Origin: Stieleria neptunia
GTDB lineage: Bacteria > Planctomycetota > Planctomycetia > Pirellulales > Pirellulaceae
Assembly (NCBI RefSeq): GCF_007754155.1
Contig: NZ_CP037423.1
Coordinates: 1,178,001-1,242,000, forward strand
Length of the DNA: 64,000 nt
Direction of reading: 5' to 3'
Part shown: positions 28,905 to 37,875 of the stretch, piece after piece
How the letters are laid out: the number at the start of each line of letters is the position of its first letter
Position numbering within the stretch: position 1 is the stretch's first letter
Program-made: the position numbers and the translations under genes
Notes under the pieces: model-generated
What the model was told of the DNA's origin: nothing
Seen by the model: the letters and a program-made list of their open reading frames with translations, nothing else
The model's database searches: none

Positions 28905-30128
28905 ATGAACAAAATGCCAACTGTGTCGCTCGCCACCTTCTTTCTGGTGCTCGCCTGCACTCAAGCTGTGACCGCGTTCGGTGAATTTGTCCACCCCGGG
29001 ATCGCCCACAGCCGAGCCAGCATTGAGTTTGTCAAAGCAAAGATCGCGGCGGGGGATCAACCTTGGGCGGATGCCTGGCAGCAACTCAGCAACTCGCGTT
29101 ACGCGTCGACGGACTGGAAACCGGAACCTTTCGCGCACGTCGAACGCGGCCCGTACAACGACCCCAACATCGGATCGTCCGAATTCAGCAACGATGCAAA
29201 CGCGGCCTACCATCATGCGCTCTGCTGGGCTCTGTCGGGAAATGAACGGCACGCGAAGAAATCTGCGGAGATCATCAACGCTTGGTCCGGCACGCTGCAG
29301 TCGATCGGCAACCACGATGCCCGCTTGTTGATCGGTATGAGCGGCTACCATTTCTGTATCGCAGCGGAGCTTCTCAAACACACGTGGGACCAATGGCCGG
29401 AAAAAGAACAATCGCAATTCGAATCGATGCTTCGAAACGTCTGGTACCCGGTGATCAAAGATTTTTATCCGACGGCAAACGGCAATTGGGACGCGTCCAT
29501 GTTGCAGGTGATGATTGCGATGGGTGTCTTTCTGGATGACCAGGAAATGTTCGACCGGGCGAAGGAGTATTTTCTGCACGGCAAAGGCAACGGTGCTATC
29601 GGAAACTATTTCATGGAATCCGGACAATGCCAAGAATCAGGACGCGACCAGGCGCACACCCAGATGGGATTGGAGTTCCTGGCGAATACCTGCGAGACGG
29701 CGTGGATCCAAGGCGTCGATCTGTACGGCGCTCTGGACAACCGACTGCTGAAGGGATTTGAATACACCGCGAAGTACAATTTGGGTTTTGATGTGCCCTA
29801 CGTTGCGTACCGAAGTGTTGAAGGACGCTATCACTACAAGTCGATCTCTAACAACAGTCGCGGCAGACTTCGCCCAATGTACGAACGGGTCTTCAATCAC
29901 TACCACAACCGCAAGGGCCTGGAAGCTCCCTACACCGAGCAAGCCGCGTTGAAGCTCCGCGAAAGCCGGCCGGAGACGCGTGACGTGTCGAACCAGCGCG
30001 ATCGGAACCAACGTGACTCGGATTCACGCCGTGGCCGTCGACGACGCCGCGGTCGATCGGCATCATCGCACCTCGACACCTTAATGTACGCCGGTCATCC
30101 GACTGACGTTCAACCGATCGAATCGTAA
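28905..30128 (+). CDS. Alginate lyase family protein (PL5-like)
   Basis: A 407-residue secreted protein. The signal peptide is VSLATFFLVLACTQAVTAFG. The mature part follows the PL5 alpha/alpha toroid: FVHPGIAHSRASIEFVKAKI, ANAAYHHALCWALSGNERHAKKSAEIINAW, HFCIAAELLKHTW, then YPTANGNWDASMLQVMIAMGVFLDD and ESGRDQAHTQMGLEFLANTCETAW, which hold the conserved Asn, His and Arg residues of the lyase site. These enzymes cleave alginate or related uronates by beta-elimination. The C terminus adds an Arg/Asp-rich tail (NQRDRNQRDSDSRRGRRRRRGR). The ATG at 28905 is preferred over an upstream frame extension lacking a signal sequence. Confidence 0.85.
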   Translation: MNKMPTVSLATFFLVLACTQAVTAFGEFVHPGIAHSRASIEFVKAKIAAGDQPWADAWQQLSNSRYASTDWKPEPFAHVERGPYNDPNIGSSEFSNDANAAYHHALCWALSGNERHAKKSAEIINAWSGTLQSIGNHDARLLIGMSGYHFCIAAELLKHTWDQWPEKEQSQFESMLRNVWYPVIKDFYPTANGNWDASMLQVMIAMGVFLDDQEMFDRAKEYFLHGKGNGAIGNYFMESGQCQESGRDQAHTQMGLEFLANTCETAWIQGVDLYGALDNRLLKGFEYTAKYNLGFDVPYVAYRSVEGRYHYKSISNNSRGRLRPMYERVFNHYHNRKGLEAPYTEQAALKLRESRPETRDVSNQRDRNQRDSDSRRGRRRRRGRSASSHLDTLMYAGHPTDVQPIES

Positions 30129-30186
30129 GCACACCGTTGCGGCGTATTAATTGGGTGTTTCGCGCGACGAATGCCTCGCGGTGGAC

Positions 30187-31548
30187 TCAAAGCATCTGAC
30201 GCACATCAGACGCATGCGTCGGGAATGCGAACAACGTCGATTTGATGTCTTTGGCTGTTAATCCAAACTTCATCGCCAATGCGAACAAGTTGATCGTTTC
30301 GTCCGCCGCCGGGCCGATCAGGTGCGCTCCAAGAATACGATCGCTGTCTTTGTCGAGAAGTACCTTGTACCCGCCACACGGCTGGTGCGTCTTGCGGACC
30401 GAGCCCGATGAGGACGTGTCTTGGTGATGAACCACAACGCGATGAGATTCTTCCGCGTGGCGCTGTGACATCCCGACCGATGCGATCGGGGGAATCGTAA
30501 AGGCGACTTTGGGAACCAACCCATAGTCTGGCCGATCTTGCGGGATCTCGGCGAACAGGTTTTTGACGACGACGCGTGCCTCTTCATTGGCAACCGGCGT
30601 GAGGCGCGGCTGTCCCGTCTCAGCACAGTCACCCGCAGCATAAACGACCGGATTGGAGATGCTTCGCATCAGCGAATCGACTTTGATTCCATCGTCGCCG
30701 AAAGCAACCTTCCCGGCTTTCAGATTCAAGCAGCCGAGGTTCGGCACACGCCCCGCGCCGTGAACCACCAAATCGGCTTCCAAGGCCGCTTGGCTCCGCC
30801 CCGGTTCACCGTAGTGCACGACGAACGCCCCGTCATCCCGTTGGGAAATCTCGGCGACCTCCGCATGGGGCCGGACGTCGATTCCGTGCAATTTCCCGTA
30901 ATCCACCAATTGCGAGACCAGGTCCGGATCAAATGGAGACAGCACACGGTCACCCCTTTCCAAAACAGTCACCTGCGAGCCGAACCGCGCTGCCACACAC
31001 GCAAACTCCATCGAAATATAGCCGCCTCCGATGAAGGCAATGCGCTGCGGAATCGTTTCTAAATCAAGAAACTCGTCACTGCGAATCACCAGTTCGTCGC
31101 CGCGCACGCCGAGCGGTCGCGGATGGGCGCCGACGCCGATGAAAATGCGATCTCCGGAGAGTTGGTGTTCACCAACACGGACCGTCGTAGGATCAATGAA
31201 CGCTGCCTCTCCATGAAACGTCGCGATTCCGCGTTTCTGGAACGATTCTTCACTGTGATCCAGTACCGGATCGGTGAATTCACGCTTGAATTGCAATAGC
31301 TTCGTCCCGTTGGCATGCAACTCGTCGGATTCGATGAACTTGTCCTGTCCATTGCGTACCCGATCGAGCAAATCAGCGGCATTGGTGTAGACCTTCTTCG
31401 GGTTGCACCCGCGTAGTGCACAAGTGCCGCCATATTCCCGCGACTCGATGACAGCGACCCGCTTTCCATCCTCCGCAATCTTCTTCGCGATCGTTGACGC
31501 GGACGGGCCGGTTCCGATCGCAATGAGGTCAAATCGGTCGCTTCTCAT
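30187..31548 (-). CDS. Pyridine nucleotide-disulfide oxidoreductase (class I, glutathione/mercuric reductase-like)
   Basis: A 453-residue flavoprotein with FAD-binding LIAIGTGPSASTIAKKIAEDGKRVAVIE, the redox-active disulfide GGTCALRGCNPKK (C43, C48), and NAD(P)-binding IAFIGGGYISMEFACVAARFGSQVTVLERGDR. The second FAD motif is NPVVYAAGDCAETG, and the C-terminal dimer domain ends FAFPTHASDVRQML. It should reduce a disulfide or quinone-type substrate with NAD(P)H. The exact substrate is not fixed by sequence; the form GCNPKK instead of GCxPSK points to the gor-like planctomycete group. Confidence 0.85.
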   Translation of the reverse strand: MRSDRFDLIAIGTGPSASTIAKKIAEDGKRVAVIESREYGGTCALRGCNPKKVYTNAADLLDRVRNGQDKFIESDELHANGTKLLQFKREFTDPVLDHSEESFQKRGIATFHGEAAFIDPTTVRVGEHQLSGDRIFIGVGAHPRPLGVRGDELVIRSDEFLDLETIPQRIAFIGGGYISMEFACVAARFGSQVTVLERGDRVLSPFDPDLVSQLVDYGKLHGIDVRPHAEVAEISQRDDGAFVVHYGEPGRSQAALEADLVVHGAGRVPNLGCLNLKAGKVAFGDDGIKVDSLMRSISNPVVYAAGDCAETGQPRLTPVANEEARVVVKNLFAEIPQDRPDYGLVPKVAFTIPPIASVGMSQRHAEESHRVVVHHQDTSSSGSVRKTHQPCGGYKVLLDKDSDRILGAHLIGPAADETINLFALAMKFGLTAKDIKSTLFAFPTHASDVRQML

Positions 31549-31861
31549 GACAGTTCAATTTCCAGTCTGTAGTGAAATCGGTTCGCGCCCTGAATGCGCC
31601 GCACAATCTGTGCCAACCATTCAGTACAGGCTTGATGGCGAGATTGAAGTTCGGCGCGATCGCGAAACAGGCGACGTGAACGTCGCCCGTGGTCGATTAG
31701 CAACCAATCGACTCGCCGTGAACAGGCGGACCGTCGCAAACACCGTGTTGCCGCGACACCTGCCCAAGTTCTTCCGTATTGGTCCGCAACGTGCATGATG
31801 TCGGTTGGGCCGCTCGGCGAAGCGGCGTTCTTCTGACACTCAACCAACAAAGGGACAAAAA
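31549..31861. other. Intergenic region before csbD-like gene
   Basis: It holds the divergent upstream regions of the oxidoreductase and the CsbD-like gene. A frame of 101 codons on the minus strand crosses it but has no ribosome site or family resemblance. AACCAACAAAGGGACAAAAA just before 31862 includes an AAAGGGA ribosome site for the next gene. Confidence 0.4.
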
Positions 31862-32065
31862 ATGAATTGGGATCAAATCGAAGGCAAGTGGAAACAAGTC
31901 AAAGGTCAGGCGCAACAGAAGTGGGGAAAATTGACCGACGACGAACTCGATCGAGTCGATGGCAAGCGCGAAGAGATGGTCGGTGTGGTGCAAGAACGAT
32001 ACGGCATCGCCCGCGACGAAGCAGAACGTCAAGTTCAAGAGTTTGAGTCGTCTTGCAACTGCTAG
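31862..32065 (+). CDS. CsbD family stress-response protein
   Basis: A 67-residue protein that matches the CsbD family almost end to end: MNWDQIEGKWKQVKGQAQQKWGKLTDDELDRVDGKREEMVGVVQERYG. It ends in an unusual SCNC tail. CsbD-like proteins are small hydrophilic stress-induced proteins of unknown mechanism. The ATG at 31862 follows an AAAGGGAC ribosome site. The next gene is a PRC-barrel protein, a frequent stress-related companion. Confidence 0.88.
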   Translation: MNWDQIEGKWKQVKGQAQQKWGKLTDDELDRVDGKREEMVGVVQERYGIARDEAERQVQEFESSCNC

Positions 32066-32180
32066 CCTCCAATGGCAACAACCACAGAGTCCAATAGAAC
32101 ACAGCGATTGGGCTCTGTGACTTCCTCCCCACTGTGTGTAACAAAACGATTTACAGAACAGAAACAAAGTGACAAAAACC

Positions 32181-32756
32181 ATGAAAGCTGCAATTCACAC
32201 TCTATTGGCGACCGCTGCGATCGCATGCATGACCGTGACTGCCGCGATGGCTCAAGAGGCGACGAATGTCAATCGCGAACGCCTGCAACGACGTGCCGAC
32301 GACGCCGGAAAGCTGGACCAAAAGACCCGTGGTGCCAGTATCCGGGTCAGCCAACTGATGGGTTACAATATCCAGAATTCACAAGGCGAAAGCGTCGGTG
32401 AAATCAAGGACATCGTGATCGACTCCCGAACCGGCAAAGTCAAGTACGCTGCAGTGACCTACGGCGGTTTCATCGGCTTGGGTAACAAGCTGTTTGCGGT
32501 GCCGTTCGAAGCCTTCAAAGTGCAAGTCGATCCAGACGAAGTGGGTGACGACGATGTCGATGCGGATGACTACGTGCTGGTGCTCGACGTCACACAGCAA
32601 CAACTCGAGGGCCAAGAAGGCTTTGACGAGGACAACTGGCCCGACATGGCCGACAAACGGTGGGCCCGCGAATTGGACAAGCGTTACGGTGTGAACCGCA
32701 ACGAAGACGCCAAAGAGCGACTGAAGCGACTCAATCGTGAGTCCAACCGTCAGTAG
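32181..32756 (+). CDS. Secreted PRC-barrel domain protein
   Basis: A 191-residue protein with a signal peptide (HTLLATAAIACMTVTAAMAQ) followed by a charged linker and a PRC-barrel: RVSQLMGYNIQNSQGESVGEIKDIVIDSRTGKVKYAAVTYGGFIGLGNKLFAVPFEAF. The rest is acidic (DEVGDDDVDADD) and ends with a basic helix. PRC-barrels are beta-barrel adaptors found in RimM, photosynthetic reaction centre H and stress proteins. A GTG at 32169 is an alternative start. A terminator follows. Confidence 0.82.
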   Translation: MKAAIHTLLATAAIACMTVTAAMAQEATNVNRERLQRRADDAGKLDQKTRGASIRVSQLMGYNIQNSQGESVGEIKDIVIDSRTGKVKYAAVTYGGFIGLGNKLFAVPFEAFKVQVDPDEVGDDDVDADDYVLVLDVTQQQLEGQEGFDEDNWPDMADKRWARELDKRYGVNRNEDAKERLKRLNRESNRQ

Positions 32757-32785
32757 ACGAAACTGCGGTTGCAACCATTGTCACC

Positions 32786-32830
32786 GAAAGGCTGGCGGGG
32801 ACCAAGCGTTCTCGGCAGCCTTTCTTTGTT
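32786..32830 (+). terminator. Rho-independent-like terminator
   Basis: GAAAGGCTG (32786-32794) pairs with CAGCCTTTC (32816-32824), with further GC pairs inside, and is followed by a T-rich run (TTTGTTTG). It lies 30 bp after the PRC-barrel stop. Confidence 0.6.
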
Positions 32831-33043
32831 TGGGGACTGGTGTCGCAACGCAGCACGCGCTCCCCAGCGTGACGGCCGCGTGGTCGGTGGTTTTCCAAAC
32901 GCATCGATCACGCAACTCGCCGCGCCGAGCTTGTGGGAATGATCGCAGCCCTTTAGACTTCATAACGCTGACGACCTGCCCGCAATGCGTGACCAGGCCG
33001 ATCACCTTTTCCATTTGAAGCCTGATTTCGGCAGTCGATCGCC

Positions 33044-34768
33044 ATGCCTGACAAAGCTGACTCCATTTCCATTGCCGAAATGAACCCGGAGCAGTTGCCG
33101 GTTGCGGAGCACGAACTGCACGGATGGACCCACTTTGCGGGGTTGTATGCGGGCGAGCACGTGGCGGCGACCGAGTTCGTGATCGGTGCAACCTTCGTGG
33201 CACTGGGCGCCTCGACCCAAGACATTCTGATCGGGCTGCTGATCGGCAACGTGCTTGCGATTCTGAGCTGGACTTTGATCACGACGCCGATCGCCGTTCA
33301 GACCCGGCTCAGTCTCTACACGTATCTGCACAAGATCGCCGGAGATTCGATGAGCGATCTCTATAACTGGGCCAACGTGCTGATCTTCAGCGTGATTTCA
33401 TCCGCGATGATCACCGTTTCGTGCACGGCGGTTCGGTTGTTGCTGGGCATCCCCGCGCAATTGCAATGGTATCCGACCGACGGCCTGTTCGTTTTGGTTG
33501 TTCTGGTGGTGGGAATGATCGTCGTGCTGGTGGCGATGTACGGTTTCAATGCGGTGGCCGAGTTTTCCAGCCTGTGTGGGCCCTGGTTGGTCGTGATGTT
33601 TGTCAGCGGCGCCCTGGTTCTGTTTCCGGCGGTGGCCGACGCGGTGCTCGGCAGGGCGCAATTAACCGGATTTGACGACTTCATTACGATCGGCGACCGA
33701 TCCATCTGGACCGGCGTCAATAGCGATGGCGACCCCGGGATCGGATTGCTGGAAGTGATCGGGTTCGCTTGGGCAGCCAATACGATCACACACTTCGGTC
33801 TGATCGACATGGCGCTGCTGCGTTATGCCAAGCGACCCATCTATGGGCTCTGTACCAGTGCGGGCATGTTGTTCGGTCATTACATCGCTTGGATCGCGGC
33901 GGGCATCATGGGCGCCGGCACGGCGGTGCTGATGAATTCAACGATCGTCGAGCTGGACCCCGGCGACGTTGCCTATCGGGCACTGGGCTTGTCGGGCTAC
34001 GTGATCGTCATCATCGCCGGATGGACGACCGCCAACGCGAACCTCTACCGAGCGGGCTTGGCGGCACAAGCGATCTTTCACAAGCACTCGCGGATGCGGG
34101 TCACCTTCGCCGTGGGCGTGGCGACTGTCGCAATCGCCTGTTTCCCGTTTGTGTACAAACAGATCTTGCCCCTGTTGACCTACGCCGGGCTGCTGGTGGT
34201 CCCCGTCGGCGCGATCGTCTTCGCCGAACACGTCATCTTTCCACGCGTCTCGTTGACACGGTATTGGGCCAAATACAAGGGGCTGACTCACAGCACTCCG
34301 GCGATCGCATCCTGGGCCGCCGGGCTGGTGTTCGGATTCGGGCTGAATTACTTGCAAGTCATGTCGTTCTTTTACCTGTTCCTGCCGACGTGGGTGTTCA
34401 CGATCGTCGTGTACACCTTCATGGCCGGCCGCTACGGCGCGAGCGAAAGCTATCCGGCCGAAGAGGCTGCCGAGCGGGAACAGAATCGAGCGATCAAAGA
34501 ATTTCAATCGCAACAGGCACTCGCCAAAAGCAAGCCGGCTGCCGACGATTCGGTGCTGACCCGGGTACTGCGCGTCGTCAAATGGCTCGCCCTGACGGCA
34601 ACCTTGATCTTGGCGTTGATCGTGATGTTCGGCAGCTCTGACATGGATGCCTATGAAGGCAACGCCGCCATTTTTTATCCCTGGGCGTTTGTCTTGACCA
34701 TCGTTTACTTCTCCTCCGCCTACTGGGTCTTACAACGCACCAAGAAGCTTCATCAGGCACCCACATGA
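33044..34768 (+). CDS. NCS1-type purine/cytosine permease-like transporter
   Basis: A 574-residue integral membrane protein with about 12 hydrophobic segments. The start of the core, LHGWTHFAGLYAGEHVAATEFVIGATFVALGASTQDILIGLLIGNVLAILSW, resembles the nucleobase:cation symporter-1 (codB) fold, followed by RLSLYTYLHKIAGDSMSDLYNWAN. A hydrophilic insert (about 480-520) precedes the last two helices. It should import a small solute with a cation. Its stop overlaps the start of the polyol dehydrogenase by 4 bp (ATGA), so transporter and enzymes probably serve one substrate, most simply a sugar alcohol or sugar acid rather than a nucleobase. Confidence 0.78.
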   Translation: MPDKADSISIAEMNPEQLPVAEHELHGWTHFAGLYAGEHVAATEFVIGATFVALGASTQDILIGLLIGNVLAILSWTLITTPIAVQTRLSLYTYLHKIAGDSMSDLYNWANVLIFSVISSAMITVSCTAVRLLLGIPAQLQWYPTDGLFVLVVLVVGMIVVLVAMYGFNAVAEFSSLCGPWLVVMFVSGALVLFPAVADAVLGRAQLTGFDDFITIGDRSIWTGVNSDGDPGIGLLEVIGFAWAANTITHFGLIDMALLRYAKRPIYGLCTSAGMLFGHYIAWIAAGIMGAGTAVLMNSTIVELDPGDVAYRALGLSGYVIVIIAGWTTANANLYRAGLAAQAIFHKHSRMRVTFAVGVATVAIACFPFVYKQILPLLTYAGLLVVPVGAIVFAEHVIFPRVSLTRYWAKYKGLTHSTPAIASWAAGLVFGFGLNYLQVMSFFYLFLPTWVFTIVVYTFMAGRYGASESYPAEEAAEREQNRAIKEFQSQQALAKSKPAADDSVLTRVLRVVKWLALTATLILALIVMFGSSDMDAYEGNAAIFYPWAFVLTIVYFSSAYWVLQRTKKLHQAPT

Positions 34769-36252
34769 ACACGCCCCTCGCGTTGAACGAAGAAAACCTT
34801 TCGAGCCTTCCCGACGAACTCGAGCGGCCGACGTACGACCGCGGCCGATTGACCGCGGGGATCGTCCACGTCGGCGTGGGAGGATTCCATCGCTCTCATG
34901 AAGCCTTTTATACCGATCGGTTGCTCGATGGCGATGGCAATACGCAGTGGGGGATCTGCGGCGTCGGCGTACGCGGGTCCGACCGCAAAATGGCGACGAT
35001 CCTGAAACAGCAAGATTATCTCTATACGCTGATGGTCAAACATCCCGACGGTAAGATCGAACCCCGAGTGATCGGATCGATCGTTGATTTCTTGATGGGC
35101 TGCGATGATCCGGCGGCGGTCATCGACAAAATGGCCGATCCCGAGACGAAAATTGTTTCGCTGTCGATCACCGAAGGCGGCTACAACGTTGACGCCGAAA
35201 CCGGTGATTTTGACGCGTCCAACCCGGACGCGGTGCACGACGTCAACCATCCGTTGCAACCCAGGTTGGTGTTCGGATACTTGACCGCGGCGCTGCAAAA
35301 ACGGCGAAAAAATGGAGTGCCGGCGTTCACGGTTCAGTCTTGTGACAACATTCAGCACAACGGCGACTTGACACGAAAAATGCTGGTCGGCTTTGCCCGG
35401 CTGCAAGACTCCGAGTTGGCCGATTGGATCGAACGCGAAGTCAGCTTTCCCAACGCGATGGTCGATCGCATCACGCCGGTGACAACCGATGCGGACATCG
35501 AGCTTCTGCGCACGCGGTTTAACGTCGATGACCAGTGGCCGGTCGTCAGCGAACCGTTCTGCCAATGGGTGATCGAAGATCGCTTTCCCATCGGCCGACC
35601 GGACTGGCAGGACGTCGACGTGCAATTCGTTCCCGACGTCGCGCCGTATGAAAAGATGAAGCTGCGGCTGCTCAATGCCGGTCATTCGGTGCTCGGGATT
35701 CTGGGCAGCGTTTACGGATACCAGACGATCGACGAATGTGTGCGCGATGATCTGTTTCGCCAGTACCTCCGCCAATTCTTCGACGTCGAGGCAACTCCCG
35801 TGCTCGATCCCGTGGAAGGGATTGACCTGGACGAATACAAAGCGACGCTCATCGAGCGGTTCGGAAACCCCAACGTCAAAGACAACCTTGCCAGAATTTG
35901 CCTCGAAAGTTCCAGCAAGCTGCCGGTCTTCCTGATCCCCACGATTCGCGACAATCTGGCCAAGGGCGGAAGCGTCCAATACGCGGCGCTCGTGGTGGCA
36001 GCGTGGTGTTACTACAGTGACAAACACGCCGACCGACACGGCCAGCCACTCGACGTCACTGATGGACTAAAAGAGAGCTTGCACGATGCTGCTCAATCCA
36101 GTCGCGAGGATCGCCTGTCGTTTTTGAAACTCCAACAAGTGTTCGGTGACCTCGCCGACAACGAGCGGTTTGCGCAGACCTACACCGAGATGCTGGACCG
36201 GATGGAGCGCACCGCCGATGTCAGCGAACACATGCGAGCGATAATCCAATGA
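34765..36252 (+). CDS. Mannitol dehydrogenase family (polyol) oxidoreductase
   Basis: A 495-residue NAD(P)-dependent long-chain polyol dehydrogenase. GIVHVGVGGFHRSHEAFYTDRLL is the N-terminal nucleotide-binding signature, VVSLSITEGGYN and FTVQSCDNIQHNG are family blocks, and KMKLRLLNAGHSVLGILG holds the catalytic Lys and conserved Asn/His. The family interconverts mannitol/fructose, arabinitol or similar pairs, or hexuronates. It overlaps the upstream permease and the downstream NmrA-like gene by ATGA, marking a compact operon. Confidence 0.9.
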   Translation: MNTPLALNEENLSSLPDELERPTYDRGRLTAGIVHVGVGGFHRSHEAFYTDRLLDGDGNTQWGICGVGVRGSDRKMATILKQQDYLYTLMVKHPDGKIEPRVIGSIVDFLMGCDDPAAVIDKMADPETKIVSLSITEGGYNVDAETGDFDASNPDAVHDVNHPLQPRLVFGYLTAALQKRRKNGVPAFTVQSCDNIQHNGDLTRKMLVGFARLQDSELADWIEREVSFPNAMVDRITPVTTDADIELLRTRFNVDDQWPVVSEPFCQWVIEDRFPIGRPDWQDVDVQFVPDVAPYEKMKLRLLNAGHSVLGILGSVYGYQTIDECVRDDLFRQYLRQFFDVEATPVLDPVEGIDLDEYKATLIERFGNPNVKDNLARICLESSSKLPVFLIPTIRDNLAKGGSVQYAALVVAAWCYYSDKHADRHGQPLDVTDGLKESLHDAAQSSREDRLSFLKLQQVFGDLADNERFAQTYTEMLDRMERTADVSEHMRAIIQ

Positions 36253-37100
36253 AAAAGATCGCAGTGACGGCGGCCAGTGGCCAGCTCGGTTCGGAAATCG
36301 TAAAAGCCGCGATCGACGAGGTGGGCGCGGAAAACGTCGTTGGACTCGCTCGAACGCCCGCCAAAGCCGAATCGCTTGGCGTGGAAATTCGTCCCGGCGA
36401 TTATGCATCGCGACGTGATCTGGAACGATCCCTGCAAGGCATTGACGCGGTGCTGCTGGTGTCGGGAATGGACGCGCCCGACAAACGCATCCCGCTGCAT
36501 CGCAATGTCATCCAGGCGGCCAAAGACGCGGGCGTGAAAAGAATCGTCTACACCAGTATCCAGGGAGCGGAGCAGCACACGGCATTCTCGCCGGTGGTGC
36601 AAAGCAATCGCCAGACTGAAGAAGACGTCCGCAACAGCGGGCTCGAGTGGGTGATCGGCCGCAACGGCATCTACATCGAACCCGACGTCGAGTACATCGA
36701 AACGTACAAAGAGCGAGGCGAGATTGCGAACTGTGCCGGCGAGGGGCTGTGTGGCTACACCACCCGCGGCGAGCTGGCGGCCGCCTACGCCCGGATGTTG
36801 ACCGAGCCCAAGCACAACGGTGAAACCTACAACCTGCACGGTGAAGCGATCACGCAAGCGGCGTTGGCCGATTACCTGAACCAGGCATTTGGCACGGACC
36901 TCAAGTACCGCGAGATGTCGGTTGCTGAGTATCGAGACGAACGGGTTGGGGAACTCGGTGAATTCCTGGGCACCATCATCGCCGGAATCTATGAAGGCAT
37001 CCGCAACGGTGCCTGCAACAACGAAAGTCACTTCGAAAAAGCCGCCGGGCGGCCCCACCAAAGTTGGCAAGACTACTTCCGGCCCGCCACCGATGGTTGA
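36249..37100 (+). CDS. NmrA-like NAD(P)H-binding protein (QorB-like quinone reductase)
   Basis: A 283-residue atypical short-chain dehydrogenase. KIAVTAASGQLGSEIVKAAID is the nucleotide-binding motif, GDYASRRDLERSLQGIDAVLLVSG and HRNVIQAAKDAGVKRIVYTSI follow the NmrA/QorB order, and there is no YxxxK catalytic pair at the normal place. It is the last gene of the three-gene operon and overlaps the polyol dehydrogenase by 4 bp. It probably acts as a redox sensor or quinone reductase. Confidence 0.85.
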   Translation: MKKIAVTAASGQLGSEIVKAAIDEVGAENVVGLARTPAKAESLGVEIRPGDYASRRDLERSLQGIDAVLLVSGMDAPDKRIPLHRNVIQAAKDAGVKRIVYTSIQGAEQHTAFSPVVQSNRQTEEDVRNSGLEWVIGRNGIYIEPDVEYIETYKERGEIANCAGEGLCGYTTRGELAAAYARMLTEPKHNGETYNLHGEAITQAALADYLNQAFGTDLKYREMSVAEYRDERVGELGEFLGTIIAGIYEGIRNGACNNESHFEKAAGRPHQSWQDYFRPATDG

Positions 37101-37364
37101 CGATCTGAAGCGATCGCGACAGGAACTCGGTGCGGAATCCGAATCCATGGTCTTTCAACAGTCGTCTCCAGATCGGGGAGTGAGCTCGGTTGTTGGGGTC
37201 AGTTCTCACTTCGTTTATCTGATCACTCTGCCCCGAATCATGCTGCCAACCTCCCCCGCACCGTCGTACGCCCATCGTCCTGTCCCAGCCCACATCGCCC
37301 TCCAGCGGGTTTCGACGACATCAATGCTTAACGACACGCGCAAAAACCCCATGACCTCGGGGCC
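37101..37364. other. Intergenic region left of the integron
   Basis: No gene is supported. On the minus strand GGCAGCATGATTCGGGGCAGAGTGATCAGATAAACG-type units (about 37200-37250) resemble a short repeat dispersed in planctomycetes. The open frames across it are not convincing coding sequence. Confidence 0.35.
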
Positions 37365-37683
37365 CGACAGCTCCGCTCGTCGCTCGCAGTTGGCTTTGTA
37401 ACGCAACTGAGCCACAATGCGGCCCAATCGCCCGCCGGAGTCTCGATGAAAGCGTTTCTGGTAAAGCCGGCACGCCCTTCTTTTTCCGGTCCGCCAGAAA
37501 TTCAATCACTTCGGATTGGCCAAAACGCCAATTCGATTCGCCACCGGCGCCATGAAAGATTGCTAGCTCCTGATGCCAAATCAACGCCCAGTCCGGCTTT
37601 CCGGCCCACTGCTTTCCGGCCCACTGCGCCCCGCCATCGGCCTGACTCCCTGTGGAACTGGAGTCGAAGCCCGCTGTAGATCA
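37365..37683 (-). pseudogene. Probable N-terminal remnant of an integron integrase (intI), frameshifted
   Basis: The minus strand reads KPDWALIWHQELAIFHGAGG, then ESNWRFGQSEVIEFLADRKK and KGVPA up to about 37465. It then continues in another frame as YQKRFHRDSGGRLGRIVAQLRYKANCERRAE to about 37365. Recalled from memory, the order W-x-F-x-x-x-x-V-I-x-F-L-x-D-R-K-x-K-G-V-P-A and then I-x-x-L-x-x-x-A-x-x-E-R resembles the extended N terminus of planctomycete integron integrases. The frameshift would coincide with a small deletion. Everything C-terminal, including the RHRY catalytic core, is missing. It lies divergent from and immediately left of the first cassette, exactly where intI is expected. 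There is also an internal duplication (QWAGKQWAGK). Identification cannot be checked without a search. Confidence 0.42.
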
Positions 37684-37743
37684 GCCTCTCGCTGCGGAGG
37701 GGCGTGGTCATCACCAGGGGGGGGTGTGTTTTTCTCAGGAAAC

Positions 37744-37866
37744 CGGATAATTCGAAGAATACTTATCGCCGAGCCAGGGATAAGACCGCCAAATTCTTAT
37801 CGACCCGGGGATAAGACGGCAGATAAGACCCCCGGCCCGCGAGACCGGGTAATAAACAAGTTCTGC
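37744..37866 (+). promoter_or_regulatory. Candidate attI region
   Basis: Between the intI-like remnant and the first cassette lie CTTATC (37762), GATAAG (37779), CTTATC (37796), GATAAG (37810) and GATAAG (37822), arranged as two tandem inverted pairs about 31-34 bp apart. The region ends at AACAAGTTCTGC, whose GTTCTGC (37860-37866) is the R' box opening the first cassette. No attC-like hairpin precedes this R', unlike all other junctions, which is what distinguishes attI. Confidence 0.45.
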
Positions 37867-37875
37867 TAAGAAGCG

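Noticed and set aside
31545..31850. A 101-codon minus-strand frame between the oxidoreductase and csbD-like genes
   Set aside because: No ribosome site, no family resemblance, and it spans the region that must hold two promoters.
34753..36039. A 428-codon minus-strand frame opposite the polyol dehydrogenase
   Set aside because: Antisense shadow of a gene with clear family blocks and operon overlaps.
37215..37505. A 96-codon minus-strand frame left of the array as a complete gene
   Set aside because: Only its first part (YQKRFHRDSGGRLG onward to about 37365) looks protein-like, and I read that as the shifted continuation of the intI remnant. The rest overlaps a dispersed repeat.
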